Below, piece after piece: positions 1 to 9,393 of a stretch of 64,000 bases of DNA (positions are counted from its first letter, which is position 1; each line of letters begins with the position of its first letter). The DNA is taken from the NCBI RefSeq assembly GCF_019740335.1, contig NZ_JAHXZS010000004.1:1-64000 (forward strand), given 5' to 3'. The position numbers and the translations under genes were made by a program. Origin of the DNA: Alteraquisediminimonas sediminicola (lineage in GTDB: Bacteria; Pseudomonadota; Alphaproteobacteria; Sphingomonadales; Sphingomonadaceae). The notes under the pieces are model-generated. The model had not been told where the DNA came from, made no database searches, and saw nothing but the letters and a program-made list of their open reading frames with translations.

Positions 1-114
1 GCGGATGTGAACACGCCGTATAAGTGCATTGGCGGTACCGTGGCGGTGATGGGCCGTTCGGGCTTCTTCCGGGTCGGGTTCATTTCCGAGCCTAAAGGCC
101 GGACGACGAGCTGA
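1..114 (+). CDS. exbD: ExbD-like biopolymer transport protein, C-terminal end only
   Basis: Only the last 37 codons are inside the window; the reading frame is open from base 1 to the TGA at 112-114. The tail has the pattern of ExbD C-termini, in which a helix is followed by a GFxRVGF strand (here GFFRVGFISEP). It is followed 37 bp later by a second, complete exbD, which fits the tonB-exbB-exbD-exbD arrangement common in sphingomonads. The role would be coupling of the proton gradient to TonB-dependent outer-membrane transport. The start and membrane segment lie outside the window, so the family call rests on the tail and the neighbour. Confidence 0.7.
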   Translation, partial: ADVNTPYKCIGGTVAVMGRSGFFRVGFISEPKGRTTS

Positions 115-151
115 TCCACCCCGCAGACCATAGTATTCAGGAGATATTTCC

Positions 152-607
152 ATGGCAATGAGCTCTGGCGGCGGTGGCGACGGCGCCCCGATGATGGATA
201 TCAACACCACGCCACTCATCGACGTGATGCTGGTGTTGTTGATTATGTTCATCGTGACGCTACCCCCGGCGACGCATGCGGTGAAGATTGATTTGCCGCA
301 GGATTGCAAGCTGCAGCCGGGTGGATGCCCGCCGCCGCCTGCGATCGATCCGATCAAGAACACGGTGTATATTTCGCCGCAGGATGGCATTTACTGGAAC
401 AATGAGCCGATGACGCTCAGCCAGTTGCGCGCCAATCTCGATTCCACCCAGAATCGTGATCTGTATGAAATGCCGCCGCAGTTGGTGATGCAGCCGGACC
501 CCAACGCCCGCTATGCGCGCGTCGATCAGGTCTTGGCGGAAACCAAAAAGGCCAAGGTCGAAAATCTCGGTTTCCTCGGTAATGAAAATTACATGGGTGA
601 AATCTGA
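152..607 (+). CDS. exbD: ExbD/TolR-family biopolymer transport protein
   Basis: This 151-residue protein has a short glycine-rich cytoplasmic N-terminus, a single membrane segment at about residues 17-38, and a periplasmic domain. The segment carries the family motif TPLIDVMLVLLIMFIV, with the conserved aspartate (Asp24) that takes part in proton movement in ExbB/ExbD and TolQ/TolR. The periplasmic part holds an unusual proline/cysteine-rich stretch (residues about 50-63) also found in sphingomonad ExbD paralogues. A GGAG-type ribosome site lies about 9 bases before the ATG at 152; the ATG at 158 is an alternative. It directly follows another exbD and is followed by a strong terminator, so it is the last gene of the operon. 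Confidence 0.9.
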   Translation: MAMSSGGGGDGAPMMDINTTPLIDVMLVLLIMFIVTLPPATHAVKIDLPQDCKLQPGGCPPPPAIDPIKNTVYISPQDGIYWNNEPMTLSQLRANLDSTQNRDLYEMPPQLVMQPDPNARYARVDQVLAETKKAKVENLGFLGNENYMGEI

Positions 608-643
608 GAGACGATACGATCACGTCTTTTGAAGAATAGCATT

Positions 644-671
644 AGGGCGGCCCTGTGAGGCCGCCCTTTTG
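644..671 (+). terminator. Rho-independent terminator after exbD
   Basis: A perfect 9-bp stem (AGGGCGGCC at 644-652 and GGCCGCCCT at 659-667) with a 6-base loop is followed by a T run. It lies 37 bp after the exbD stop. Confidence 0.9.
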
Positions 672-837
672 TTTTCGGATAGCGGACGCTACGCTCGGAC
701 AGCGGACGCTACGATAAGTCTGAGGCAGGCTACGCGCTCTAGACATTTGTTGCCATGTCGTGACCTAAGAGAATTCGTTTCTCGTTCTTCCTCGCGATGC
801 TCTGGAAAAATACCGCGCCATCAGACGGCGTCATATA
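672..837. other. Intergenic stretch with a short tandem repeat and no gene
   Basis: The 303-bp gap between exbD and the ilvA stop contains two terminators and, at 676-693 and 696-713, two copies of an 18-bp unit (AGCGGACGCTACG core) that differ by one base. I see no convincing ORF: the open frames here have no ribosome site and no family resemblance. Confidence 0.6.
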
Positions 838-877
838 AAAAAAGGGGCGCCCAACACATGCTGGAGCCCCCTTTAGT
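838..877 (-). terminator. Rho-independent terminator after ilvA
   Basis: Read on the minus strand just after the ilvA stop, AAAGGGG pairs with CCCCTTT, and a run of seven Ts follows the stem. Confidence 0.75.
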
Positions 878-910
878 AATCGTTGAAATGCTGGCGCCTC
901 AACCCGCGCT

Positions 911-2176
911 TTAGCTGGTCCGGCGATTTTTACCCGGCTTGCGGCCTGAAATGGTGAGTAACTCATAGACATAACCTGCATCGTCCAACTCAAGCTTGAG
1001 CTGTTCAAATGAAGCAGTGTCCCGGATTTCATATTCAATTTCCGTTTGCGTGCTTTTCGCCGAGAGAACACCAAAAATCCGTTGATGGGAAACCTCAAGG
1101 ATGTTGGCGCCGTTACGGGTGAAAATGCCAGACAGCTCATGCAAGCTGCCAACTTTATCCTGCAACATGACGGCGATCCGTCCGATTCTCCCGGTTCGTG
1201 CCAGGTTCCTAAGGATAACATTGGCAAGAAATCGTGGATCGATATTACCACCAGACAAAATGACGCCGACATTTCGTCCTGCGAAGTCTGCGCGCACATT
1301 GCCGTCCTTGGTCGGCAACAAAGTAGCCAAACCAGCTGCACCTGCGCCCTCGACTACTGTCTTTTCAATGTCGAGCAATAAGGAAATCGCTTCCTCAATG
1401 ATCGATTCCGAGACGATACGCATTTCGTCGACCAGACTCATCACATATTGCCGGGTGGTTTCCCCCGGAAATTTGACGGCAATTCCTTCAGCCAGCGTAT
1501 CGCCGCCGCCCTCAATATGCTTGCCCGTTTTGAGGCAATACATCGCCGGATAGCGATTGGACTGAACGCCCACGATACGGATGTCTGGCCGCATGCCCTT
1601 GGCGGCGACGGTCACGCCGGAGATCAGACCACCGCCGCCAACCGGCACGATAATAGTATCGATTTCGGGCGCATCTTCGAGCATTTCAATGGCGACAGTG
1701 CCTTGTCCGGCCATGATCTGTCGATCATCGAAGGGGTGAACAAAAGTCAGCCCTTGTACGATTTCCTGCTCACGCGCATGTCCAAACGCATCTTCGAAGC
1801 GCTCACCGAACAAGATGACATTGGCACCATGGGCTTGGGTTTGTTGGACCTTCACCAAGGGCGTGGATACCGGCATCACGATGGTGACCGGGACACCTAG
1901 TCTCGCGCCGTGATAGGCAAGCCCTTGTGCGTGATTACCCGCCGATGCCGCGATGACGCCAACCTGACGGGCGTCGGGACTGAGTTGTAGCAGTTTGTTG
2001 AGCGCACCCCGTTCCTTATATGCGGCGGTGAACTGCAAATTTTCGAACTTTAGCCAGACATTGGCGCCGACCAATTGGGACAGGGTCTTGCTGAGCATGG
2101 TTGGCGTCCGAATAACAGCACCATGAATCCGCTGGTGTGCGTCGCGAACATCCTGAAGGGTCAGTTGGTTTTCCAT
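911..2176 (-). CDS. ilvA: Threonine ammonia-lyase (threonine deaminase) with C-terminal ACT-like domain
   Basis: This PLP enzyme converts L-threonine to 2-oxobutanoate and ammonia, the first committed step toward isoleucine. The N-terminal catalytic domain (about residues 1-320) carries the PLP lysine in AAYKERGALNKL (Lys54) and the glycine-rich phosphate loop VGGGGLISG. From about residue 330 a single ACT-like region (RIAVMLQDKVGSLHELSGIF) follows, giving 421 residues. That length and the single regulatory domain resemble the shorter TdcB/IlvA-type enzymes rather than the long E. coli IlvA with two ACT domains. The 5' end lies close to the divergent dehydrogenase at 2233. The exact regulation by isoleucine cannot be read from sequence. 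Confidence 0.93.
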   Translation of the reverse strand: MENQLTLQDVRDAHQRIHGAVIRTPTMLSKTLSQLVGANVWLKFENLQFTAAYKERGALNKLLQLSPDARQVGVIAASAGNHAQGLAYHGARLGVPVTIVMPVSTPLVKVQQTQAHGANVILFGERFEDAFGHAREQEIVQGLTFVHPFDDRQIMAGQGTVAIEMLEDAPEIDTIIVPVGGGGLISGVTVAAKGMRPDIRIVGVQSNRYPAMYCLKTGKHIEGGGDTLAEGIAVKFPGETTRQYVMSLVDEMRIVSESIIEEAISLLLDIEKTVVEGAGAAGLATLLPTKDGNVRADFAGRNVGVILSGGNIDPRFLANVILRNLARTGRIGRIAVMLQDKVGSLHELSGIFTRNGANILEVSHQRIFGVLSAKSTQTEIEYEIRDTASFEQLKLELDDAGYVYELLTISGRKPGKNRRTS

Positions 2177-2232
2177 GGATTTGCCCTATCGCATCTGGCG
2201 GCAAAGCGAAACTATGCTTATGCTCCCGCGCT

Positions 2233-3099
2233 ATGGCAAAGATTGCATTTATTGGCTTGGGCGTCATGGGCTCCCCGATTGCGCGACACCTCCTCAATGC
2301 GGGGCATGATGTGACGGTGTACAACCGCACCCATGCAAAGGCGGAACTGTGGGTGACTGAACATGGCGGCCGCTCGGCGGATACGCCTGCGGCGGCGGCT
2401 GAGGGGGCGGATGCGGTGATCACCTGCGTCGGTGCGGATGTGGACCTTGAGGCGGTGACATTACGCGGCGAGGGTTGTTTCAAGACAATGCGCAAAGGGG
2501 CGCTGTTCATCGATCATACGACGGTGTCGGCCAAGATTGCGCGCCAACTTGCCATTGAGGGGCGCGATCGTGGCTTTCTGGTGGTTGATGCCCCGGTAAC
2601 CGGGGGTCAGTCAGGCGCGGAACAGGGGACGCTGACCATCATGTGTGGCGGTCGCGAAAAGGCAGTGGCTGAGGCGACCCCCTTGATGCAGGCTTATGCG
2701 CGTAAAATTGTCCATGTCGGACCAAATGGGGCGGGGCAGACGACCAAGATGGTCAATCAGATCGCCTTTGTGGGTATTATCCAGAGCTTGGCTGAGGCGT
2801 TGCGCTTTGCCCAAGCGGCAGATCTCGACATTGATCAGGTGTATGAAGCGATCTCATCTGGTGCGGCGCAAAGCTGGCAGATGACGCATTATTGGCACTC
2901 TATGGCGGAGGACCGGTTTAATTTCGGTCTCGCCGTGGACTGGATGCGTAAGGATCTTGGGCTGGCGATAGAAGAAGCGCGGGACAATGGGGCGACATTG
3001 CCGATGGCGGCGATGATCGATCAGTTCTTTGCCGATGTGCAGCATATGGGTGGAGGGCGTCAGGATACCTCGGCTCTGGTGCGACGGCTGCCAAAGTGA
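2233..3099 (+). CDS. NAD(P)-dependent 3-hydroxyisobutyrate dehydrogenase-family oxidoreductase
   Basis: The 288-residue protein has the beta-hydroxyacid dehydrogenase layout. An N-terminal Rossmann motif GLGVMGSPIARHLL is followed by the substrate signature DAPVTGGQSGAEQGTL and by the catalytic lysine in GQTTKMVNQ, with an all-helical C-terminal half. Members reduce or oxidise short 3-hydroxyacids or semialdehydes (3-hydroxyisobutyrate, tartronate or succinic semialdehyde); the substrate cannot be set from sequence. The ATG at 2233 is preferred because the Rossmann strand starts right after it, although the frame is open upstream to 2137 inside the divergent ilvA. The gene overlaps the next by 4 bp (GTGA), so the two are probably cotranslated. 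Confidence 0.88.
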   Translation: MAKIAFIGLGVMGSPIARHLLNAGHDVTVYNRTHAKAELWVTEHGGRSADTPAAAAEGADAVITCVGADVDLEAVTLRGEGCFKTMRKGALFIDHTTVSAKIARQLAIEGRDRGFLVVDAPVTGGQSGAEQGTLTIMCGGREKAVAEATPLMQAYARKIVHVGPNGAGQTTKMVNQIAFVGIIQSLAEALRFAQAADLDIDQVYEAISSGAAQSWQMTHYWHSMAEDRFNFGLAVDWMRKDLGLAIEEARDNGATLPMAAMIDQFFADVQHMGGGRQDTSALVRRLPK

Positions 3100-4598
3100 A
3101 GCGCAGTTGGTGGGCAGCGGCGCTGGCCATATTGGCTGCTGGTTTTCCCTCCATTCCCGCGCATGCTGATGGCCTGATCGACAATGTAAATGGCTACACC
3201 ATTGATGCGGCCAATCAGTTGCATCGCTTCAATGCATTGGTCATTCGTCCAGATGGCCGCGTGGGCCAGTTACTCCTTGCCACGGATAAGCGCCCTAAGG
3301 GTCTCGACTGGCGGTATGATGTTCAAGGGAAAACGATGTTGCCCGGCATTGTCGATGCAGCAGGTGCGTTGATATATTATGGCCTGCAATTAACGGGCCT
3401 CGATCTGAGCGCTGCCCAGCGCATGGCCGAGGTGCAGGCGCTTGTGCGGGGATATGCGCAGGCGCATCCCGAGAAAAAATGGGTGATCGGGCGTGGATGG
3501 ACTCCACTGCCAGAAGCCGAGCGTGCTGCGTTGACGGCTACGGCACTTGATGAGGCTGTCGCGGATCGCCCTGTTGTCTTGTTGAGCGCGGATGGTGATT
3601 CTGCGTGGGTGAATAGTGCCGCGTTGAAAGTCGCGGGTCTGCAGGTTTCACCTGCCGACCAAGATAGCGTTATTGCCGGGCCAGCGATGTCCGCAATGCA
3701 GCGTTTCCTGCCGGAGACGCTTCCGGTCGAGCGAGATCAGGCATTGGCTGTGGCGCAATATGGGCTACTGGCTGCAGGCATCACCGCGATGACCGATCTT
3801 GGTACGAGTGAACGCGACTGGAACAGCTTTCGCCGTGCGGCGGATTCGGGGCGATTGAAGCTGCGCGTGACAAGCTATGCAGACAATATCGAGGGGTTGA
3901 TCTCCATTGCGGGGGCGCGCCCGATGGCATGGGCGCAGGATGCGCGGTTGCGTATGATCGGGTTGGGACTGCAACTGGATAGTAGCCTTCAATCCGGAAC
4001 GGCGTGGCGTGCTTCATCCGCATCCGCATCGGTCCTTGAGCTTCGGCGGATCGAAGATACGCGCCTGCGTAATCTATCATCACGTGCGGCGATGGACGGT
4101 TTTCAATTGGCGATTATTGCCCATGGCGATGCGGCCGTTGAAGAGGCACTCAACGTGATTGACGAGATGGTGCCGACCTATACGGGCGACCGGCGCTGGC
4201 TCATTCACGGCATCGTGCAGGTCAATGCAACGGATCTAGCGCGTTTGGACCGCAATGATATTATCGTTACGGGTGGGCCTGTTTTTGCTGATGGGAATGT
4301 GACATCGGTGTGGGGCAGTGGCATGCTTGCCGTTGCGCCAGATCCGATCGCGGCGATGTCGGCGCTGAGCCGGTCTGCCAATTTTCCGCGCATTGATGAG
4401 GCGCGTCTGCTTGCCTCCTTCACGAGCGGGCCTGCATATGCGGCCTTTGCAGAAAAGGATTTTGGTCGATTGCTGCCCGGCTATCTGGCCGATTTCATCT
4501 TGCTGGATGGTGATCCGCTGGCCCCGATTGCCGCCAATCATCCGATCCAAGTGATGGAAAGCTGGATCGGCGGCAAACGTGAATGGTCCCGCAAATAG
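3096..4598 (+). CDS. Secreted amidohydrolase-family protein lacking the HxH metal motif
   Basis: A 500-residue protein that starts with GTG, overlapping the previous stop. Residues 1-24 form a signal peptide ending AHA. The rest follows the YtcJ-like amidohydrolase fold: the TMLPGIVDA strand, a WVIGRGW segment, and the C-terminal LLPGYLADFILLDGDPL. The metal-binding motif that normally reads DAHGH after the first barrel strand is DAAGA here (residues 87-91), so both histidines are alanine. The later region normally reading HAIGD is IAHGD, and the RIEHAQ strand is WLIHGIVQ. Family membership is clear; metal-dependent hydrolase activity is doubtful, and a binding or structural role is possible. 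It is cotranslated with the dehydrogenase. Confidence 0.82.
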   Translation: MKRSWWAAALAILAAGFPSIPAHADGLIDNVNGYTIDAANQLHRFNALVIRPDGRVGQLLLATDKRPKGLDWRYDVQGKTMLPGIVDAAGALIYYGLQLTGLDLSAAQRMAEVQALVRGYAQAHPEKKWVIGRGWTPLPEAERAALTATALDEAVADRPVVLLSADGDSAWVNSAALKVAGLQVSPADQDSVIAGPAMSAMQRFLPETLPVERDQALAVAQYGLLAAGITAMTDLGTSERDWNSFRRAADSGRLKLRVTSYADNIEGLISIAGARPMAWAQDARLRMIGLGLQLDSSLQSGTAWRASSASASVLELRRIEDTRLRNLSSRAAMDGFQLAIIAHGDAAVEEALNVIDEMVPTYTGDRRWLIHGIVQVNATDLARLDRNDIIVTGGPVFADGNVTSVWGSGMLAVAPDPIAAMSALSRSANFPRIDEARLLASFTSGPAYAAFAEKDFGRLLPGYLADFILLDGDPLAPIAANHPIQVMESWIGGKREWSRK

Positions 4599-4605
4599 GG
4601 CGATT

Positions 4606-5724
4606 TTAGAGCTGGGTGGCGAGTGTGGCCAAACAGTCCCGAGCCAGTTGCTTGCAGCGGGCGGGTGACCAGCCCCTCATGGGATCGGGGCATGGCGCGT
4701 GATCCTTGAAGGGCATTTCCAGCGTCATGCCAACACAGCCCATATGGGCGAAGCGGTTCGCCAGTTGATTGGTCGACATGGTCAGATTGGCCCGGCCCGG
4801 CGTAGATTTTGGATAACCGAGCCGCGTCTGGAATTCGGGGGTGCGATCCGCCAAGGCATCACGAAAGGCATAGAAACGCGCACCCTGCGGGTCGGTCCAA
4901 TTGGGAATGCCTTCGAAACCGGCGATGAAATTGGCAGGGATGGCTTCGTCGCCATGCACATCCATTGCCCAATGAATGCCGGTTTGGTCCATGGCGTTGC
5001 GAACGCACAGCACCTCTGGCGAACGTTCCGGTGATGGTTTCGCCCATTCACGGTTCAGGTTCACCCCTGCCGCATTGGTACGCAGATGGCCGCGCCGGGC
5101 ACCGTCCGGGTTCATGTTCGGAATGATGTGGAAGGTGCATTGATCGCGCAACTGTTTGGCGACAGGGTCTGTGTCGTCGGTGAGCATGTCCAGCGCGCCT
5201 TCCATCCAATACTCGGCCATTGTTTCACCGGGATGCTGGCGGGCATAGAGCCAGACCTGTTTTGGCCCCGTACCCATGATCAGGCAATCGATAGGCTGGC
5301 CATCAAGGCTTTGGCCAAGTTCGATCAATTGTACGCCCGGTTTGATCGCAGTGCGCTGGATGAGGTCGTGATGTCGCTCTATCGAATAGGGCGCGAAATA
5401 GGCGAACCAGACGCTGTCCGTGGCTGGGGTGTGGGTGATGGTCAGCACGCCATTGGCGTAGCTTGTGTTGGCGCAGCGCCAATCGTCGCGGTCATCGCTG
5501 TAGCGGGCGCGATAATCCGGCCAGCCTTCCGGATAGGCCGATTGACCACAATTCATGATCTTGAGTGTGATGGATTGCCCCCGCATCCCGGAGACTCGGA
5601 AATGGAACCATTGGAAGAACTCTGAATGCGCATCCTTGCGAATGGCGAGTTCTGCGATTTGGCCGTTGATGGTGATTATGTCGATATTGCCGCTGTCAAA
5701 AGAGGCGTTGATCTGCATCGTCAT
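4606..5724 (-). CDS. M14-family zinc carboxypeptidase, cytosolic type
   Basis: A 372-residue protein without a signal peptide. Residues 1-125 form the beta-rich N-terminal domain typical of cytosolic carboxypeptidase-like M14 proteins. The peptidase domain shows HPGE (zinc ligands His164 and Glu167), [13 protein letters not shown], then [15 protein letters not shown] with the third zinc histidine, and a late TLEMPF segment supplying the catalytic glutamate. The family removes C-terminal residues from peptides or proteins; bacterial substrates are mostly unknown. It ends 7 bp from the convergent amidohydrolase gene and starts 5 bp after the stop of the lipoprotein gene upstream, so it is probably in one transcript with it. 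Confidence 0.88.
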   Translation of the reverse strand: MTMQINASFDSGNIDIITINGQIAELAIRKDAHSEFFQWFHFRVSGMRGQSITLKIMNCGQSAYPEGWPDYRARYSDDRDDWRCANTSYANGVLTITHTPATDSVWFAYFAPYSIERHHDLIQRTAIKPGVQLIELGQSLDGQPIDCLIMGTGPKQVWLYARQHPGETMAEYWMEGALDMLTDDTDPVAKQLRDQCTFHIIPNMNPDGARRGHLRTNAAGVNLNREWAKPSPERSPEVLCVRNAMDQTGIHWAMDVHGDEAIPANFIAGFEGIPNWTDPQGARFYAFRDALADRTPEFQTRLGYPKSTPGRANLTMSTNQLANRFAHMGCVGMTLEMPFKDHAPCPDPMRGWSPARCKQLARDCLATLATQL

Positions 5725-5728
5725 ATGA

Positions 5729-6337
5729 TTATTTCACCACAATCATTTTACCAGATTCGCCCGGAAAATCCGTAAATATGGCACTCGTCATCCGTGCGAT
5801 AGCGGTGCGGGGATCGGCGGCGGCGGTTGTCATGACGGCCTCGGTTGTGGCGCGCCCTTCCCACAATACGACATTGTCCTGCACGCGACGAATGCGCAGA
5901 TTGAGTGTATATGTCACCAGTTCGCGCGCCTTGGGCGTGCCAATGGGGAAGCTTGTGCCGACGCCAACGCCAAAGCCGCCGCTGCCTGTGCCGCCGCCGA
6001 TACCGATCGTGACGGGCGCGCGCGGCGCGCCAGCGGCTCGTACATGGCGAGTGACGGAGAACAGCAGCAATTGTTCTGTATTTGCCGCATCCGTGGGACG
6101 AAAGCCGACCGTCCTGATTTCCTGCCCGATCACCGCTGCATATTGTTTGTTTTCCAAGCTGTCGTTGAGGGAAGGATCGGCGGGCATGATCCGGATATCA
6201 CCGCGTGGGATGGGTTGAGTGAGATGGAAGCGTGTGACTTCAACCTGTGTGGCCGTTGTGGCGCATCCAGAGACCATGGAGCCAGCGAGCATAAGCGCTG
6301 CCATTGGCAATAATATCGATCCCCGAAAACGCAGCAT
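5729..6337 (-). CDS. DUF4136-type lipoprotein
   Basis: The N-terminus is a lipoprotein signal with lipobox VSGC (Cys25), so the mature protein should be anchored to a membrane. The remaining 178 residues look like the DUF4136 fold, alternating beta strands with a glycine-rich segment [17 protein letters not shown] near the middle and a final IFTDFPG motif. The function of the family is unknown. It precedes the M14 peptidase with only 4 bp between them. About 160 bp upstream separates it from the divergent purE. Confidence 0.78.
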   Translation of the reverse strand: MLRFRGSILLPMAALMLAGSMVSGCATTATQVEVTRFHLTQPIPRGDIRIMPADPSLNDSLENKQYAAVIGQEIRTVGFRPTDAANTEQLLLFSVTRHVRAAGAPRAPVTIGIGGGTGSGGFGVGVGTSFPIGTPKARELVTYTLNLRIRRVQDNVVLWEGRATTEAVMTTAAADPRTAIARMTSAIFTDFPGESGKMIVVK

Positions 6338-6495
6338 GCGCCAAACTCCTCTAAACTTTGGTCCTGTACAGCATAGTCCGGGGTTAAGATGATGAGAATA
6401 GGCTTCAGAAACCCCGAATTGGCCGAATTTTGCGATTCCCAGTCGCGGAATTATGCCCTAAAGCCCAGTCTTCATCAGGGCTTGGGAATGCGGGA

Positions 6496-6984
6496 ATGCC
6501 GGAAAGCACGCCAGTTGTTGGCATTATCATGGGTAGCCAGTCAGACTGGGACACAATGCGCCACGCGGCAGACACGCTTGCCGCACTCGGTATCGCTTAT
6601 GAATGCCGGATTGTTTCCGCACACCGGACGCCAGATCGACTCGTCAATTATGCCAAGTCCGCAGTGTCGCGTGGGCTGCGCGCGATCATCGCTGGTGCGG
6701 GCGGTGCCGCGCATTTGCCGGGCATGGCGGCATCAATGACTCGTTTGCCGGTATTCGGCGTGCCGGTCGAAAGCAAGGCGCTGTCGGGCATGGATAGTCT
6801 GTTGTCGATCGTGCAAATGCCCGCGGGCATTCCGGTCGGCACGCTGGCGATTGGCAAGGCAGGGGCGACCAATGCTGCCCTGATTTCTGCTGCGATGCTG
6901 GCGACCACCGATCCCGCATTGGCAGAGCGACTCGATGCTTGGCGTGAGCGGCAGAGCGCCAATGTTGCCGAGATTCCTGAATGA
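6496..6984 (+). CDS. purE: N5-carboxyaminoimidazole ribonucleotide mutase (PurE class I)
   Basis: PurE moves the carboxyl group of N5-CAIR to give CAIR in purine synthesis. The 162-residue protein shows the class I motifs GSQSDW near the N-terminus, SAHRTPDRL, and the loop [14 protein letters not shown] start at 6496 because the protein then begins [18 protein letters not shown], like other PurE proteins; the frame is open further upstream but adds unrelated sequence. The stop overlaps the start of purK by 4 bp (ATGA), the usual purEK coupling. Confidence 0.96.
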   Translation: MPESTPVVGIIMGSQSDWDTMRHAADTLAALGIAYECRIVSAHRTPDRLVNYAKSAVSRGLRAIIAGAGGAAHLPGMAASMTRLPVFGVPVESKALSGMDSLLSIVQMPAGIPVGTLAIGKAGATNAALISAAMLATTDPALAERLDAWRERQSANVAEIPE

Positions 6985-8054
6985 GCGCAGTTCCGCCGGG
7001 TTCCACAATTGGCATATTGGGCGGCGGTCAGCTGGGCCGGATGCTCGCCGTAGCAGCGGCGCAACTTGGCTATCGCTGCCATATTTTCGCACCTGAAGCG
7101 CATAGTGTCGCGGCGGAAGTATCGGCGGACTGGACCCGTGCGCAATATGGCGACAGGGATGCGTTGCATCGTTTTGCAGCCTCGGTTGATGTGGTCACAT
7201 ATGAATTTGAGAATATCGACGTGTTGCCGATTGAAGAATTGGCAGACCATGTGCGTGTCCATCCCAATGTAACGGCCCTCGCGATTGCGCAGGATCGACT
7301 GCGGGAGAAGGATTATATTCGCGATCATGGCGGTCGACCCGCACCTTATCGCGAAGTGAGCAACAGGGCGCAGCTTGACGCGGCTATTGCCGACATTGGT
7401 CTGCCTGCGATCCTCAAGACGTGCCGTTTTGGCTATGATGGCAAGGGGCAGGTGCGGATTTATACGCCCGATGATGCGGCCGAGGCTTGGGCTGCGGTCA
7501 AGGGTGCGCCATGCGTATTGGAAGGTTTCATTCAATTCGAGCGCGAATTTTCTGTGCTCGCCGTGCGTGGTCAAGATGGCAAGATGGCATTTTGGGATAC
7601 GCCGCAAAATCGTCATGACGATGGGATTCTGGCCCGGTCATTCGTGCCAGCCCATCCCATGATCATCACTCAGCAAGACGAGGCGCGTGCCATTGCAGGG
7701 CGCGTGATGGCCGATCTGGATTATGTCGGCGTGGCGGCATTTGAATTTTTCGCGACCGATAACGGGCCGGTGTTCAATGAAATGGCACCACGCGTGCACA
7801 ATAGCGGCCATTGGACGATTGAAGGTGCGCTGACCTCGCAATTCGAGAATCATATCCGCGCCATATGTGGCTTGCCACTTGGTGATACAGGTCTCGCTGC
7901 CGATAAGGTCATCATGGACAATCTGATCGGGGATCAGGCATTGGCTTGGCATGAACTTTTGGCGGACCCTGCCAATCACTTGCATCTTTATGGCAAGGGT
8001 GAAGCGCGACCCGGTCGCAAAATGGGTCATTTGACGCGGCTTGAATTCGACTGA
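6981..8054 (+). CDS. purK: 5-(carboxyamino)imidazole ribonucleotide synthase (PurK)
   Basis: PurK uses ATP and bicarbonate to make N5-CAIR, the substrate of PurE. The 357-residue ATP-grasp protein begins with the nucleotide-binding loop [12 protein letters not shown], has the central [13 protein letters not shown] lysine/glycine loop that covers ATP, and the metal-binding [13 protein letters not shown] segment near residue 270. The gene overlaps purE by ATGA and is followed by 63 bp before serS, so cotranscription with serS is possible. Confidence 0.96.
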   Translation: MSAVPPGSTIGILGGGQLGRMLAVAAAQLGYRCHIFAPEAHSVAAEVSADWTRAQYGDRDALHRFAASVDVVTYEFENIDVLPIEELADHVRVHPNVTALAIAQDRLREKDYIRDHGGRPAPYREVSNRAQLDAAIADIGLPAILKTCRFGYDGKGQVRIYTPDDAAEAWAAVKGAPCVLEGFIQFEREFSVLAVRGQDGKMAFWDTPQNRHDDGILARSFVPAHPMIITQQDEARAIAGRVMADLDYVGVAAFEFFATDNGPVFNEMAPRVHNSGHWTIEGALTSQFENHIRAICGLPLGDTGLAADKVIMDNLIGDQALAWHELLADPANHLHLYGKGEARPGRKMGHLTRLEFD

Positions 8055-8117
8055 TTTCCGTGGTGCGCGATTAGACCTACTTGCCAGTGAAGAGCGTGTC
8101 GGCCATAGCCGGAAACC

Positions 8118-9392
8118 ATGCATGATATTCGTCTGATACGCGAAAACCCCGCCGCTTTTGATGCCGCTCTCGCCCTGCGTGGACTTGAGCCGCAGTCGCC
8201 CTCGCTGCTGGATATGGATGAACGCCGCCGGGCGCTGGCAACCGAAGCGCAAGCTGTGCTTGCCCGCCGGAATGAGGCGAGCAAGGCCATTGGTGCTGCC
8301 AAGGCCTCCAAAGATGAGGTGACATCTGCAGCGCTCATGGCAGAAGTGGCCCTGCTCAAGGAAAAGCTGCCCGCGCTTGAGGCGGAGGAGCGTGCCGCGG
8401 GCGAGGCGCTTGATGAGGCGCTGGCCGCATTGCCGAACCTGCCGTTGGACGATGTGCCGATGGGCAAGGATGAGCATGATAATGTGCTGGTTCATGAACG
8501 CGGCACTCGGCTGAATTTTGATTTTGCGCCACGTGAGCATGACGAGATCGCCGCACCGCTTGGGATGGATTTTACGTCCGCTGTCGCGATGTCGGGCGCG
8601 CGCTTTGTGGCGCTGCGTGGCAATATGGCCCGACTTAACCGGGCGCTGGGGCAGTTCATGCTCGACCTTCAGACCGGCGATCACGGCTATACCGAGATCG
8701 CGCCGCCGCTGTTAGTGCGCGATGAGGCGTTGTTCGGCACCGGGCAATTGCCGAAATTTGCCGAGGATCTGTTTCGCACAACGGATGGCCGCTGGCTTAT
8801 TCCAACCGCCGAGGTCAGTCTCACCAATCTTGTCCGCGAGCAGATCATCGATCAGTCGACGCTGCCGATCCGGATGACGGCGCTGACGCCCTGTTTCCGT
8901 TCCGAGGCCGGGTCTGCCGGACGCGATACGCGTGGGCTTATTCGCCAGCATCAGTTCGACAAGGTTGAAATGGTCTCGGTTGTTGCCGTTGAGCAAGGTC
9001 TTGATGAACTTGAGCGGATGACCGTTTGCGCCGAGCGTGTGCTTGACCTGCTCGGCCTGCCATATCGCCGGATGTTGTTGTGTAGCGGTGATATGGGCTT
9101 TGGCGCGCGTAAAACCTATGATCTTGAGGTGTGGTTGCCGGGTCAGGATCGCTATCGCGAAATCTCCTCCTGTTCTTATTGCGGCGACTTTCAAGGGCGT
9201 CGCATGAATGCGCGCTATCGGGTTGAGGGTGAAAAAGGCACGCGCTTTGTCCACACGCTCAATGGATCGGGGCTTGCGCTTGGCCGGACGCTGGTGGCGG
9301 TGATTGAAAATTACCAACAGGCGGATGGCAGTGTCATCATTCCTGATGCTTTGCGTCCCTATATGGGTGGCATCACGCGACTGGAGCCCTGA
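8118..9392 (+). CDS. serS: Seryl-tRNA synthetase
   Basis: A class II aminoacyl-tRNA synthetase that charges tRNA-Ser. Residues 1-110 form the long antiparallel coiled coil that binds the tRNA variable arm, rich in Glu, Ala and Lys. The catalytic part has motif 2 in [20 protein letters not shown] and motif 3 near the C-terminus ([19 protein letters not shown] region). At 424 residues it is the normal bacterial length. surE begins 2 bp after its stop. Confidence 0.97.
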   Translation: MHDIRLIRENPAAFDAALALRGLEPQSPSLLDMDERRRALATEAQAVLARRNEASKAIGAAKASKDEVTSAALMAEVALLKEKLPALEAEERAAGEALDEALAALPNLPLDDVPMGKDEHDNVLVHERGTRLNFDFAPREHDEIAAPLGMDFTSAVAMSGARFVALRGNMARLNRALGQFMLDLQTGDHGYTEIAPPLLVRDEALFGTGQLPKFAEDLFRTTDGRWLIPTAEVSLTNLVREQIIDQSTLPIRMTALTPCFRSEAGSAGRDTRGLIRQHQFDKVEMVSVVAVEQGLDELERMTVCAERVLDLLGLPYRRMLLCSGDMGFGARKTYDLEVWLPGQDRYREISSCSYCGDFQGRRMNARYRVEGEKGTRFVHTLNGSGLALGRTLVAVIENYQQADGSVIIPDALRPYMGGITRLEP

Positions 9393-9393
9393 G

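Noticed and set aside
669-914. 81-codon frame between exbD and ilvA
   Set aside because: It covers the tandem repeat and a terminator, with no ribosome site and no family resemblance.
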